A DNA stretch of 64,000 bases from Brachycybe producta (GCA_036925085.1 JAUPFP010000024.1:772501-836500); one strand, 5' to 3'. Positions 11,509 to 23,667 are shown, counted from the first letter of the stretch. Numbers and translations: made by a program. The notes: generated by a model from the letters alone, not told the origin.

Positions 11509-12589
11509 TAAAACTCCTTGTATACGACAAGTGTATATCAAATAGTTGAAATTTTTAAAGATTTAAAAGATAAAATATAAAGAAAAAAGTCATGAATTTT
11601 AAAAGAATGAAATATAGAATAAATTTTGTCCATCGAGAAAAAAAGACAAAAGTAAAAAAAAAATTCCATTGTCGATAAGAAGAAACTTGAGTGGACTTTA
11701 GGGAGGAGGAGGAGGAGGAGGATATTTATTCTAAGGCGTTGTTATTCCTAGGGAATAATAGGGAACAACACTATAGGAAACAATTTTGACAACAAGAACA
11801 ACATGAAGAAGGATGGATCTGAAAAATAAAAGACAAAATAAGCTGCTTTTCATTGTATTATTTATTCTTCTTATTATTATTATGTCTACTTGGCATATCG
11901 AATCTATTCTTTTTCTGTCTTTATTTTTGAAGTCTTTTTTTTTCGATTCCTGTTTTTGACGTTTTTTTGACTTTTACATTTCTTTTTATTAGTTTTTCTT
12001 TTGTAAAAGAAAACCCCAAGAAAAAAAAGGAAAGAATTGATAAAGTAAAAGATAGAAGGAGAACCATCTTTGAAGAATAGAATAGAATAAGAATGAAAAA
12101 CTATAATAAGATCGGTTTAGGGTGGTGTGAGGGGGGGGACCTTTTTCTATGGTAAACGTATATAAGGGGTTTGAGTTTATTAATATTTATTGGCTCTTGT
12201 GTCAGACCAAAGGAGAAAAAGTTGAGTGGAAGTTTCTGAGACAAGTGAAAGTCGTGAGGGGGCAATCGGATTTCTCGATCATCTTACAACCGAACAAACA
12301 AACACGCGATATTCAGGGTGATTGCAGTTAAAACGAAAGGGAAAATCCTAAAGCCGGGTACACACATTACATACACCACCAACATCAGACCCAATTGCTC
12401 AAAACAAATCGTAATTAAGATTACAAAATCATAAACAATCGCATTCCCTTCTACACTACAGCAATACAAAATGTCGCAAAATATTTCTTATAATTAATAT
12501 AGTCTTTTAAAAATAGAAAAAAAAAATAGAAAGAAGTCGGCGGAAGCAACATAAAAGTGGAAAACTGACCCATAATTATTTTCATCACA

Positions 12590-12738
12590 CAACAAACCAA
12601 TTAGAAGTTGCCCGTCGTATTAACAAGGGCGGAGCCAACTGAAGTTCTCCCCGATTTCTAACTGCCTGTATTAGAAGTGGCGTTTGTCATAAAAAAGGCG
12701 GAGCCAACTTGTGTTCGTCCCGATTTCTAAATGCCTGT
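12590..12738. mobile_element. Family A, copy 3: two right halves in tandem
   Basis: AACCAATTAGAAGTTGCCC..GGGCGGAGCC..CCGATTTCTAACTGCCTGT (to about 12,669) is followed at once by ATTAGAAGTGGCG..GGCGGAGCC..CCGATTTCTAAATGCCTGT (to 12,738). Both are right ends in the same orientation without matching left ends, so it is a rearranged or recombined copy. Confidence 0.75.
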
Positions 12739-12740
12739 CT

Positions 12741-12916
12741 GTTCTGCGCACTTTATACAAGTAAAAATGTTTGAATACTTTTACTTGTTTATAACTGCCG
12801 ATTGATACTTATAAATTAATTTATACATTTTATGTACCGAATCATTCATGAAAACATTCATCATTTAATTCACGCAAATATTTCAGACATAATTGATGGT
12901 GTATAACGGGCTTTAG
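12741..12916 (-). mobile_element. Family B, copy 1 (one end, reverse orientation)
   Basis: The reverse complement aligns with the left half of B2 (18,629 on), from AAAGCCCGTTATACACCA through TAAATTAATTTATAAGTATC to TTTATACAAG/GTGCGCAGAAC. It lacks the A insertion that B2 has, giving an uninterrupted version of the insertion point at 12,837-12,844. Confidence 0.75.
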
Positions 12917-12981
12917 ACACACATATGAGTCGCAGTAGTTGGGATATCTATTGTTGTTGCTGTAATGTGTACCCGGCTTAA

Positions 12982-14571
12982 GTGTGTGTTTTTGTGGTGG
13001 GTGGGTGACGTTTTATCCCCCCCCCCCCTACACACATAATATTATACACACATCATGCATATTTAAAGGAAGACCTTTTTATTCTTCTGTATTTTCGATG
13101 GTTTTTTTTTTTTTTTTTGGTTTCTCCCCCAATTCCACATATAACATACTTGATTCTGCTTGTTTGCCCAACTAAAGGAGTAAAAACCAACACAACAAAC
13201 GGCTAGAAGAAGAAGAAAAGCACTTTATACCTTTTTCTTCTTCTTTTGAAGCTTCTTACTTTTTTTTCCTGTTTGATATCAATGTGTGTTTGTGGGGGAG
13301 AGAGAGGAGAATGACCACAAATTCAAAACATGAATTCAACAACAGTTTTCTATAAAAAAAAAAACCCCAACCTTTGATCTTTTGCAATCTTATTTTTTTT
13401 TACATTTTATGCGAATATATTTCAGCTGTCCAGTTCTGTAAAGCAAGTAATAATCTTCATAAATATAAAGTGAAGAATTTCTATTAAAATGCAAATTATT
13501 TATTGTATTTTAATAGACGAATAGAGGAATTCTATATACAAAACTAAATAGGAACATGAAATATTTCAAATTGAAGATTTGGGTGCCGTGAAAAACACAC
13601 AAAAAAGTCTGCGAAAAATTGCTAAACTCATCAAACTTTCTTAATATAATCTAGTTTTAACTGTTAGGAATTAGTTTAGGATTTTACCAAATGCACAAAA
13701 TTTGTTGTGACTTGGAGAAAATAATTAATGTTGTAATAATATTTGTAATAAATATAGTTAGGACAAATATATATACAAAAATAAATCAAATATGGTTAAA
13801 TGAAAATTTCTAAAAAAAAAATTTCAATCTGAATTAAATGTTTTATATGAAGTTTACATTTTGAGTGAAATAAAAAGAAGAAGAAAGTTGTTTGTATTTT
13901 GTATTTAAATTTTCAATACAAATGACATTTCATCAATTTTTATGTTTCTTTTCACTTTTTTTCTTTCATTTTCTCGAAAAAACTAGCGTTATTTTTTTTT
14001 AATAAAATGGAATACGTTTTCTATAGAATTTGAGTAAAGAAACCTAATTTAAAATTCAACCCTCAATGAAAGTTATAAAATAAACAACAGAATGTATAAT
14101 TTTGTATTTGTTTTTGTGCTTCTGGGCAGAAAACTTAAGCTTGAACTAAGTATCTTTTGAGATCAGACTTCAAAGCTTAAAGCAGAGATTTTCAAAAAAA
14201 AAAAAAATTAATTCCTGTTTTGTTTGAAAACTGAATTCGAAACCAATTTCTAATCTCTCTTTGTAGAGAAAGAGATTATCGATTAAATTTATTGATTTTA
14301 TTGAATATATATAGTTTCTCCTACTATATATAATACATATATTCTGTTATTAGTTTTCTGATGCAAAAAAAAAACATGTCTTAACATGTTCTAAAATCAT
14401 TAATCCTTCCTTGTTTGTATGGATCGGAAGTTTTATTTACTATCTTCATATTTAATGGTGACTTTAACGTTAAAAAAGGAGGATTTAACGGGATAAAAGT
14501 GAGGAGGGTTAGGACTTAGAAGAGAGGAGGAGGAGGGCGGAGATGAAATATGAATATACTCATGTGTAATA

Positions 14572-14572
<1 letters not shown>
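12982..14572. other. No gene seen
   Basis: Twelve C at 13,017-13,028, long T and A runs, then very AT-rich sequence without recognised family or coding signal. Confidence 0.55.

Positions 14573-14616
<44 letters not shown>
14573..14616 (+). repeat. CT microsatellite
   Basis: CT dinucleotide tract with one T insertion; the complement is a GA tract like the others here. Confidence 0.95.
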
Positions 14617-14817
14617 GTATATAGAAATTTAACAATAATGGTTAATTCCTATTGTTATCTTGAGTGATTTCGTTTTTACTCATGTGTCAATTGCTTTTTC
14701 TTCTCATTTAAATCTGCTTATTTTTTTTTGTAATCCCGGTAAAAAAAACTAGTGAGCCCTTCAGCTAAGTAAGCACATAGAGAAACAGGGCCCACGAGGC
14801 CTTAAAAAGTTCGTTTG

Positions 14818-15120
14818 CCTAATACCTAGTACACAGCACCTGATAATTTAAATGCATTTAAATAATAATCGTGTTCTACAGAGCCCTGTGAAGGACAAAC
14901 TAACAATATGACGAATTCAATTTATTGAGTCAATAATCTGAAAATATTAAGTTAATACTTAAATCTAATATAATAAAATATTGATTTAGTATTTCCAATT
15001 TAAAATATTAATAATAAAGTCAATTTTTTTTGGTTCATGTGTCCTTAACTGGATTCCGTATAATTCACTTAAACACATTTAATTTGAATTCATTTAACTC
15101 ATGTGTGCGTACAAGGTATA
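14818..15120 (+). repeat. Dispersed repeat M, copy 2
   Basis: Collinear with M1 and M3 over about 300 bp, from AATACCTAGTACAC through AGAGCCCTGTGAAGG and TTAACTGGATTCCGTATAA to CATTTAACTCATGTGTG. M2 and M3 share CACCTGATAATTTAAATGC, which M1 lacks. Confidence 0.8.
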
Positions 15121-15446
15121 AGTGTCTTACAATTGGAAAACCAGACCAAATGGGCTTTTATAGAAATATAAATGAATTTGTGACTCGCTAATTAACCGGA
15201 AATAGTTCTAAACACATGGCTCAAATGAGTCAAATGATGGCTTTTATTTTGTGTGTTTGCGCCATGTGTTCGATTACATTCTGAGTAGAAGAAGAAGAAG
15301 AAGATGTCCCTCTGTAATATTACTTCAATACTAACCGAATATTGTTCCGATGATGCCATTGGCTATTTATGTGTCTATTTGATCAATGGCTGAATAATAC
15401 TAATACGTTTATTGTCTACACGTGTTTATTCGAAGGGATGTTTGTT

Positions 15447-15463
15447 GGGGGTGGGGGTGGGGA
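15447..15463 (+). other. G-quadruplex-prone run
   Basis: GGGGGTGGGGGTGGGG with an upstream GGG at about 15,435, which supplies four G tracts within a short distance. Confidence 0.55.
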
Positions 15464-15937
15464 GAGGATTTTATTTAGTAGGGTAATTATACTCTCACAG
15501 TTTGAGACAGTCATGTGATTGGAATTGTTTATTTTTTAATGTGTTCTCCATTCTAATTCATTCATTCATTGTGAGTCACATGTTGATTCTGTATTTTGAT
15601 GCTCAAACACACACACAATCAATGATAGAAGTTGAACATGCAAATAAACGGTGTAATATTTCCCCTGGGAATACAACCATACTACCATTATTTACTCTCT
15701 AACCACCCCCCTCCACCTCTCTCTTTTTATTATGTCAATCGATGACGGAGAAGGGGATTCATTTTGATTTTTTTTTATTTCCTCCATATTTTTAAGCAAT
15801 TTTTCCTTTGAACATTTTTTAGTAAATTTTAGCCAAATGCAAAGACATTTCAAGCTACTAAAAAAGAAAGTTAGTTTTGCAATTTCTGAACAAGGGGTGG
15901 TACCCTTTTTCATTCAAGCTTTTGAATTACTTTTTAG

Positions 15938-16143
15938 ACAGGCATTTAGAAATCGGGACGAACTTCGGTTGGCTCCGCTCTTTTTATGACGACCGGCAAC
16001 TTCTAATTGGTTTGTTGTGTGGTTTGACGTTGAGAAGGGCGGTGCATGTGACGTCATACTACATAACCAGCCAATTAGAAGTTGCCGGTCGTCATAACAA
16101 GGACGGAGCCAATTGAAGTTCTCTCCTATTTCTAACTGCATGT
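15938..16143. mobile_element. MITE family A, copy 4 (full length, 206 bp)
   Basis: Ends ACAGGCATTTAGAAATCGGG and TTTCTAACTGCATGT, flanked by CTTTTTAG at 15,930-15,937 and 16,144-16,151. An 8-bp duplication is the hAT hallmark. The interior has GGCTCCGCTC, two inverted CCAATTAGAAGTTG boxes, GGACGGAGCC and TGACGTCA at 16,049-16,056. No room for a transposase, so it needs one supplied elsewhere. Confidence 0.9.
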
Positions 16144-16366
16144 CTTTTTAGAGGGTTCAAGTTGACGTTTCTTGAATTTGAGCCCAGGTGAAATTATTCA
16201 GAAAGCTCTATCATCAATGTTAGATATACAAGAACCTTTTTACAGTTTGCTTTTTCAACTTGTTGCTAGTAAACGTAATCTAGAATAAAAAAAGGCTAGA
16301 AGTGTTACTTAGTTTCGAGTGGACTTCACTTGGGAATTTGTACGTTCTTGTCATTTTGATTTGTTT

Positions 16367-16367
<1 letters not shown>

Positions 16368-16415
<48 letters not shown>

Positions 16416-16502
16416 CAATAGTAAGTAGCACAGACTGGCAATCAATAGGTTTAAAATACATTTGGTAAAGAAAGGACCTAAAGGGAGGGACATATACATA
16501 TG

Positions 16503-16582
<80 letters not shown>
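16368..16582 (+). repeat. GA tract, then TA-GA compound microsatellite
   Basis: GA at 16,368-16,413, TA at about 16,507-16,546, and GA again directly after it to 16,582. Pure dinucleotide repeats. Confidence 0.95.
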
Positions 16583-16588
<6 letters not shown>

Positions 16589-16940
16589 TATGATAATTTT
16601 GTGATGCATGAAATGTGTCAAATATGGAAATAAAGTTATTACTTTGAAAAGTTTTAAGTTTAAGAATGTACGAATAAAAAAGTTTGTGTGTCTAAATATT
16701 TGTGAACACCGTTTATTATTTGAGGCAAATTTGGTATTTTGACTTTGTGAACTTGTGATGAGTTTCTTTTATATTTTGCTTCATTAATTTCAATATCCGA
16801 TTCTAAAATGTCACATTAGGAAATTGTGATTTTTTTCTTCTTCTCCCTGTAGATAGGCAATCACTGCAAACATTCATGCTTCTTTTCATGCATACAAATA
16901 TGATGCTCTGGTCAAGTATACCCATGCTTACTTTTAAGAC

Positions 16941-17292
16941 ATCTTATGATGGTTTATGAACAGCTGATTTTAGAATTCTTGATTATATTCTGTTTTTCAT
17001 AAGAGCAAAATTAAGAGAAACCTGAAAAGTGTTTTCGATACTAGAAATGTAGTTCAATCTTCTTAAGGATACTTGTTGATATCTTTTAAAATAAACTTTT
17101 TATTAGAGAGAAATTTTAAAAAATGTAGGTCATTTCATTTTTTTTAAAGATATCAACATGATTAATTAATTGGTTGTTCTGCTACCCTTCTAGTTTCTAA
17201 AACAGTTTTCTAGCTTCTCCATTTGGCTCCTGATAAAAGACAGAATTTAATCAAAAGTTCTAAAATATAGCTATTCATGAAAACCACCGCCT
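16941..17292. mobile_element. Fold-back family J, copy 3
   Basis: Begins ATGGTTTATGAACAGCTG and continues with TAAGAGCAAAATTAAGAG and TTGATATCTTTTAAAATAAA; the right arm returns with AAGATATCAACATG, CCCTTCTAGTTTCTAAAACA and ends AAAACCACCGCC. Full-length, diverged. Confidence 0.75.
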
Positions 17293-17503
17293 AAGTGAAG
17301 TATATAATTTGAAAAAAATATAAACTTTGTTTTCTTAGTTTATTTTTCTAACTTTTTAATCTACTTTACGATTTTTAAGTCGATTATATTACTTTTACTT
17401 CTAATTGCATATGTTTCTTGAAAACCTCTTTTGAACGAGAAAAAAAAACATTTGAGATGTTGATTTCTGATTCGATTGTTCTTTAAAAGTGAAAACACCG
17501 AAA

Positions 17504-17604
17504 TTGAGAGATAGATAGAGGGAGAGATATTAGAGAGATACACAAGAGATAGAGAGAGAGGGAGAGAGAAAGAGAGAGAGAGAGAGTGAGAGAGAGAGGA
17601 AGAA

Positions 17605-17640
<36 letters not shown>
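17504..17640 (+). repeat. Long imperfect GA tract
   Basis: About 135 bp of GA with scattered T, AA and GG interruptions. Leucine/serine-rich frames on the minus strand are products of this tract. Confidence 0.9.
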
Positions 17641-18628
17641 GAAAAAAGGCGTGAGAAAAAGACAAGTTTTTGGTGTTAGGTGTAATCCTATTGCCAATTG
17701 CCTCGGTTGCTGTAGTTGCCATGGCAACGAAAAGCACGTCTCTGAAGAGAAGAAACTCCTTTTATCACAGATCCCCGTTTACACTTAATAATGTAACAAA
17801 GTGAAATCAAAGTATGTTTTTGTGACATTTTTGATTTAACAAATTCTTATCTTTTGTTTTTTTGTGATTAATATAGGTTTTTTTCTTAATTGATGATTCT
17901 GATATTAAGATTAATCTATTTGTTGCGTTTTTGTTTCATTTTTTTTTTTTTTCAAGAAGATTTTTTCTGTTTCTGTTCTTTTTTCTAACTCATTTTGAAC
18001 ATGTAATTAAATAATTTCTTTTTTTATATATAAATAAGATACAAATAGAAAGTGAGTGTCAATCAATCAAATTCTTCTTTTTCTTCTTCTTCTGATGGTT
18101 TTGAAAAATGAAAATGTTAAAAGTGAAAGACAATTTTTTGTTTTGTTCGTTTCTTCAATAGACTTTCTCTCTTCTAATAAATGTAATGAAAATGAGAACG
18201 AATTTATTTTAAATTACCTATTCTTGAGGTTTTTTTTTGTCATTAGTTTATATTTAACATCACTTGGGATTTGGTTTGGATCACGGATTCAAAATAAAGA
18301 TAACTTCTTAATTCAAAAATAAAGTAATTAACTCATGAAGAAATAGAATGAGAGAGAGAGAGAAGAAAAAAAGTTATTTAAATTTTCTTATTTTTTCATG
18401 AGAAATTTTTAATTAGATCCATTTATTATTCTCAATTTCTCATCGAATTTGACTAACAATTTCATGACAAAGATTTTTGAACTCTTCTATGTTTTGACTT
18501 TCAAGTGCAAAATTAAGAAGAAACTGGAAAGTATTTTTGAAAACTAGAAGGGTAGCGCAATCATGTTAAATATTGTTCAAAATAAACTTTTTATAAACCA
18601 AAAAAAATAAAAATCTGCAAACTGTTAA

Positions 18629-19299
18629 ACCCGTTATACACCATCAATTATGTCTGAAATATTTGTGTGAATTAAATGATGAAGCTTTTCGTCAATGATT
18701 TAGACAGGCAGTTAGAAATCGGGACGAACTTCAGTTGGTTCCGCCCCTTTTTATGACGAACGCAACTTCTAATTGGTTGGTTATGTTGTCTGACGTCACA
18801 TGCTCCGCCCTTTTCAACGTCGAACCACACAACAAACCAATTAGAAGTTGCCGGTCGTTCTAAAAAGGGCGGAGCCAACTGAAGTTCGTCCCGATTTCTA
18901 AATGCCTGTTGATTTAGTAAATAAAATGTATAAATTAATTTATAAGTATCAATCGGCGGTTATACACAAGTAAAAGTATTCGAACATTTTTATTTGTATA
19001 AAGTGCGCAGAACAGTGCGTAGTGGGACAGTTTATCATATATCTAACCTTGTGACCTTCTAGACAAGAGAATTGGGGGGGGGAGAGGTGTGCTAAATAGG
19101 TTGCAGAGCACATCGTATATAGTTTTGTAAATTACATATGAATGATGGTGATCCTGAGAAAGCACTCATTTAAGATAAATAGAACATATTCGACATTAAT
19201 GCAACATTGAACAAATAATTAAACATTCACGTCGTTATACACATGCAATGTCACATTTATAAATTAATTTAAGAAATAATTCTTGGTGTATAACGGGCT
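18629..19299. mobile_element. MITE B, copy 2, in J4 and holding A5
   Basis: Left end ACCCGTTATACACCATCAA after TAA (18,626-18,628); right end TTGGTGTATAACGGGCT before TTATA. Ends match after one missing G on the left. Without A5 and its duplication it is about 457 bp. Its left half matches B1 at 12,741-12,916 in reverse. PIF/Harbinger-like by end motif and near-TAA duplication, but the right triplet reads TTA. Confidence 0.75.
18704..18909. mobile_element. MITE family A, copy 5 (full length, 206 bp) in B2
   Basis: Ends ACAGGCAGTTAGAAATCGGG and CCCGATTTCTAAATGCCTGT; exact 8-bp duplication TGATTTAG at 18,696-18,703 and 18,910-18,917. B1 shows the same site without the insert (TGATTCGG when read on its minus strand, 12,837-12,844). 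TGACGTCA lies at 18,791-18,798. Same length as copy 4. Confidence 0.93.
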
Positions 19300-19445
19300 T
19301 TATAAAATGTTTATTTTAAAAGATAATATTATGAATACTCTTAAAAGGCTGAGGTTACCCTTCTAGTTTCTGAAACATTTTCAAGTTTCTCTTAATCTTG
19401 TCGGTAAAAGACAGTTCAAGGGTCGATTACACTTTAAAACCACCA

Positions 19446-20172
19446 TGAAATGAATTAATTTACAACACAAAACAACTTAAAAGTTCTGATCTTTATATGT
19501 TCTTTTTTTCTCTGGTCATTCTACTTTTTTTTTGTTTGTGAGGGTAAATAAACCCTAGTTTGTAAATAAAAACCCCTCAGTTTGAAATCAACAAAAAAAT
19601 CTCGTATCAATAAATAGTAAGTGTAATCATAGATATATCTCTGAGATAAACTGAAAGTGAAAAATACACACAAGACAGCTGCTGGCAAGATATGACCATT
19701 GTGTTCTCTCAATGGCTGTCCATTTTTTGTGTGTTTCCCACGCCCTCTTCTCCTCTCCCCCCCCCCCTTTCTAAGTTAGCCATCAATTGCCTTTTTTTTT
19801 CTTCTGGTGATTGAATAATAGATAGATAGATACATTTGTCCGGTCAAATGGACGACGGTCTTAAGGTACCAATTTTCGAGGTTGTAAAACACGCCTGACT
19901 ACACGTCTAAATTAAATGTCCACCACCACCACCACCACCCCCTTTTGTCGTATTGTTCACCGTTGTTTCTTGCAATGTTACGTCCCTACACCACCACCAC
20001 CCTTATCCTTATCTCGAAATCTCGTTCTTACTATTGACTCTCCTCGAAAATCAATTTAGTTTTTCACACATTTTATTCCATCAGAATGGCAGAAATAAAA
20101 AGCTGAAACGTTTTTTTGATATCAGTAATATGGTATAACAATATAGTTATAAATTTCTGTTAAAATATCTTT
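19446..20172. other. No gene seen
   Basis: AT-rich with eleven C at 19,757-19,767 and a CCA repeat at about 19,920-19,939. Nothing recognised as coding. Confidence 0.5.
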
Positions 20173-20520
20173 TAAGATGGCAGCCACAAATACAAAGTTA
20201 AAGTGGTTTTAAAGGTGTAAAATGGGGGGCTTCTCGAACTCTTGATTATTTTTTTTGTCTTTCAGGTGAAAAATGAGGAGAAAACTATTATTTTTTTTTT
20301 AGAAACTAGAATGGTAGTTCAATTACTCAAGTGGACATCTTTCATTCAAAATAAACTTTTTACGTTTTTAAAATATTTTTAAAGATATGGAAATGAAAAT
20401 ATTAATTGAGCTACCCGTCTAGTTTTCTAAAAACACTTTCTAGTTTCTTTTTATTTTATTCCTGAAAAAAGGAATAATCAAGAGTTCGAAAATATCAGCT
20501 CTTTATAAACCATTTTAAAT
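20173..20520. mobile_element. Fold-back family J, copy 5
   Basis: AAGATGGCAGCCAC then GGTTTTAAAGGTGTAAA, CTCGAACTCTTGATT, AGAAACTAGAATGGTAG; right arm GAGCTACCCGTCTAG, GAATAATCAAGAGTTCGAAA and TTTATAAACCATTTT. The 3' neighbour near 20,575 (GTCGGCCATG) may be another diverged J end. Confidence 0.75.
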
Positions 20521-21231
20521 AATAAACTTTTAATAAATCATTTATTTAATTATTTTATGTTGTTCATAAAAATGTCGGCCATGTTTGCAAATTTCAGAAC
20601 TTCAAAAACTAAAACGGATTTAAAAGCGACAATTAAATTAATTTCATAAAAAAATAATAATAATGAGTTTATTGAACTCTAGTTAATTTTATTTTAAATT
20701 TTGACTGCCAAACTAATTAATTTTCGTTTGTTTTAATATAATTCAATAGATCAGAAGAAGAAAAAAGAAAGTAAACTTTTCAAATGATTTCGTTTGATTT
20801 GAAACATGTTGTTAGCCCCCCTGTAACGAGGCAATCACTGCTAGCATGGTTGTATTCCACATTGAAAAATACATGGAATTCAATTTGTTTTAGGAGAGCT
20901 GTCTTCTTCTTCTTCTCCCTTTCTCTTTTAAATTAAAATATATGGTCTCGTTTTCTAGTCTAGTTCTTCAAAATGGAGAAATGGAGGGGGATTGGATGGA
21001 ATTGATACAAATAAAAGAAAGAAGTTTTCATCTAATCGAGATTTAATGTATTATGTGCACTTTTCTTAACGGATCGACGAATTTTCCCTCTTTTTTTCTT
21101 CTTCTTGTATAGATATGGTCTTTTTAGTCCATTTAGTTATAAATGACGTCATGCACACCATTGATCATGCGATTAAGTTTTTCTTTTTTAAAAAAAAAGG
21201 AGAATGAGAGAAAAATATGGCATTTTTGTAT

Positions 21232-21451
21232 GTTTACAGTCACTGCAGTTGTAATCTGAAGCTTGTGACGTCAGAAGTGTATCAGTTTATTTCATAAAAA
21301 AAGAAATGTCTACAATTAAAACAAAAGTCTCCTGAATATTACACATTATTACACCTTTTTTCCTATTAGACAAAATGATATTACAAGCCCTAACTTGTTT
21401 GCTCAGCTTTTCTGACGTCACAAGCTTCAAGTTATAGTTAGGCGACTATAC
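21232..21451. mobile_element. MITE S, copy 1, with CRE sites in its arms
   Basis: Left arm TTTACAGTCACTGCAG.., CTGAAGCTTGTGACGTCAGA; right arm TCTGACGTCACAAGCTTCAA and GGCGACTATA. TGACGTCA lies at 21,266-21,273 and 21,413-21,420. A second copy, interrupted by hAT element T1, spans about 50,490-51,066. Superfamily unknown. Confidence 0.75.
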
Positions 21452-21675
21452 TAAACGTCGGAATATACAGGCCACTTTTTTAACCGCTGAAAAATGAATT
21501 CTAAAGTGGTTGGACTATGGTTGGAATGTACTTTTTATGGAAAGACTCAAGATGGGTCGGTTTTGGCGACAGTCCGACGTCGATTTCCAGTTGGAAAGTG
21601 GTTAAAAAGTGGCTTGTGTGTCCAAATGCCTTAGAGGTCGAGATTGAGAAGTGTCGACGTTATCTTTACAGGAAA

Positions 21676-21801
21676 GTGTGCTCAGCCCTAAAATTTTGTT
21701 TGCCTCCGCCTTTTTATGAGATCAGACCACGTAACAAACCAATTAGAAATTGATGGCGCTCATAAAAGGGCGGGGCAAACGAAATTTTAGTGCTGGGCAC
21801 A
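21676..21801. mobile_element. MITE family A, copy 6 (short variant)
   Basis: Ends TGTGCTCAGCCCTAAAATTT and AAATTTTAGTGCTGGGCACA pair over about 20 bases. The interior GCCTCCGCC..TTTTTATGAG, CCAATTAGAAATTGATGGCG and CTCATAAAAGGGCGGGGC match A1. No complete CRE octamer. No target duplication defined. Confidence 0.7.
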
Positions 21802-22555
21802 TTTGTCTGGTCTTATTTTGGTTTAATTTCTCATTAAGTTTGTTTCATATTTTTCTGAGGGGGGGGTTATTTGAAGTTATATCATCATTGATGATAAACA
21901 TTGATGAGAAGTGGACAGTGGACAATGTCCAGGTGTTTGTGACATTTCTCATTTAAGAATGTGTGAGAAAAAGAATGTCTTTTCACCATTTTCTTTCATT
22001 ACTTGTAGAAAATTGACCAGGTTTATTTGTCAGTTGTTGTTTACACCTTTTCTAATGGGGGGATCCGGGTTTACAGTATGTTTTCTATTTTTTTTCTATA
22101 ATTTCTAAATGGTTCATTAGGTGTAAGTAAGGTCTTTTGGTTTTCTCAGACTCTTCAGCTGTTGACGATTTTCTTATCTTTTTTTTGTGTGTTATTTTTC
22201 TATAAGAAAATAATCTGTTTCTTTAATGGCATAAAGTCAAACTGTGTTATTTCATAAGTTGGCATTTTGTCACCATTAATTTTCACTGCAATTTTGAACA
22301 AAAGGAACAATTGAAAATGTGTCTTCCTCTCTTTTAATGCTACAAATTTATTCCACTGGCGCCTTATTTATTTTGTCTTTTCTACACTTAGTTTTATCAT
22401 TGAAAAAAAAAAACTTCTCGTACATTATTTCAATTGTTGGTTTGAATAATAACATGGATGGAAAATCTAAAAAGAGACAGATAAAAACCGGTTTCATTGT
22501 CTTTTTCTTTATCTATTAAACAAACCAATTTTCTGATGATGAAAGTTGGTCTTAA

Positions 22556-22931
22556 AGCCTGGAACACACGCGGAATTCCGCTCAGAAAATCACAACAGAA
22601 TATTTAAATGAGAAAATCTTCCATAAAAAGTGAACGGAAAATTCATTTAAAATGTGTTGAACAAAAGCTAAACTTTTTCCGTTCACAAAATATTCCGTTC
22701 AAATTCCAACCAATCAGAAAGAAGCATGTGACATCACAAAAAAGCAAATTGGAATCCATTTTGTTAATATATGTTTTTTTTCTTCTTGCTCAATAGAGGG
22801 CGCGCACAACTTTCCTCATTACTTTTCTTTTTCTGTGTGTGAACAACAGAGAAACAGAAAAAGAACACGACTTTTTTTTTCCTTTTCCTATTTTTTTTTC
22901 TTGGCGGAATTCCGCGTGTGTGTTCCAGGCT
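22556..22931. mobile_element. MITE D (376 bp)
   Basis: Ends AGCCTGGAACACACGCGG and its complement closing GTGTTCCAGGCT, flanked by TAA at 22,553-22,555 and 22,932-22,934. The arms include the palindrome GCGGAATTCCGC. The interior has CCAATCAGAAAG and ATGTGACATCA, reminiscent of the A centre. Ends and TAA duplication fit PIF/Harbinger. Confidence 0.85.
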
Positions 22932-23510
22932 TAACATTTTTTTCTTTTCTTGGTAATTAACATTTATTGTGTAATTTGTACGTGAGTTTTAGAAATTAGA
23001 AATTATTATTTTTAGCCTTGTCTTTCTTTCTACGAATTTTCTTATGAATTTATCTTAAAAATATATACACTGATTCAGCTTTGTCATCGGCGCTCATTTC
23101 ACGCTCTAAATTATAAAGGGAGTAAAAAAAAAAAGTTGTTCATGAAATGAATTGGCATTTCAAGTTTTAACTATTCTACTTTTTAATATAATGAAATAAA
23201 TAGGAAGGAAGGAGGGGGGGGGGAGGAGGGTGGACGTTCAACGCAAAAAAAAAGGACCAAGTGGAATTGGTTGTTGTACTTTTAATACTAAGGGCTCAAA
23301 TCCCTTTTACTTTATTACATCATTAGAGAAAGGTTCTTTTTTTTGTTCTGAAAGTTAAGTCTTGTGGTTTTTGTCTCTTTTTATCCTCCTCCTCCTCCTT
23401 CATCCACTTAGGATTTCGTCACCTTGAGGGGTGAGAATAGAAGAGGCTAAAAAAAAAGGACCCTTATCACGAGATGTGTGTTGTCTTTATACTTTAGTCT
23501 ACTCTTCACA

Positions 23511-23667
23511 TGAACCACTTTTAGTGGTGGTCGAGTTCGATTGTAAAAAATGTAGTCAGCTGGTTGACGAAATAATAGACCACTCGAGTTGACCTACAGG
23601 TGTTGGAAAGTGGTCCTAATGTTGGTGAATGAACTGCAGTCGAACTGAACCACCAAAAGTGGTTCAA
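23511..23667. mobile_element. Small fold-back V (157 bp)
   Basis: TGAACCACTTTTAGTGGTGG plus TCGAGTTCGATTG at the left pairs with CAGTCGAACTGAACCACC and AAAAGTGGTTCA at the right, with few mismatches. One copy only. Confidence 0.7.

Larger units (their letters stand above)
12352..12978. mobile_element. MITE C (627 bp), host of A3 and B1
   Basis: Ends AGCCGGGTACACAC at 12,352 and GTGTACCCGGCT to 12,978, flanked by TAA at 12,349-12,351 and 12,979-12,981. A 3-bp TAA duplication with AGCC..ACAC ends fits PIF/Harbinger non-autonomous elements. The interior is a patchwork: two right halves of family A and the terminal part of family B. Confidence 0.75.
18470..19445. mobile_element. Fold-back family J, copy 4, split by B2
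   Basis: Left arm 18,470-18,600 (TTTGAACTCTTC, AAACTAGAAGGGTAGC, CAAAATAAACTTTTTATA) and right arm 19,303-19,445 (TTTATTTTAAAAGATAA, ACCCTTCTAGTTTCTGAAAC, TTTAAAACCACC) are complementary. The loop between them is filled by B2, which itself holds A5. Confidence 0.85.

Noticed and set aside
17483..17737. Leu/Ser-rich minus-strand frames
   Set aside because: Translation of a GA microsatellite.
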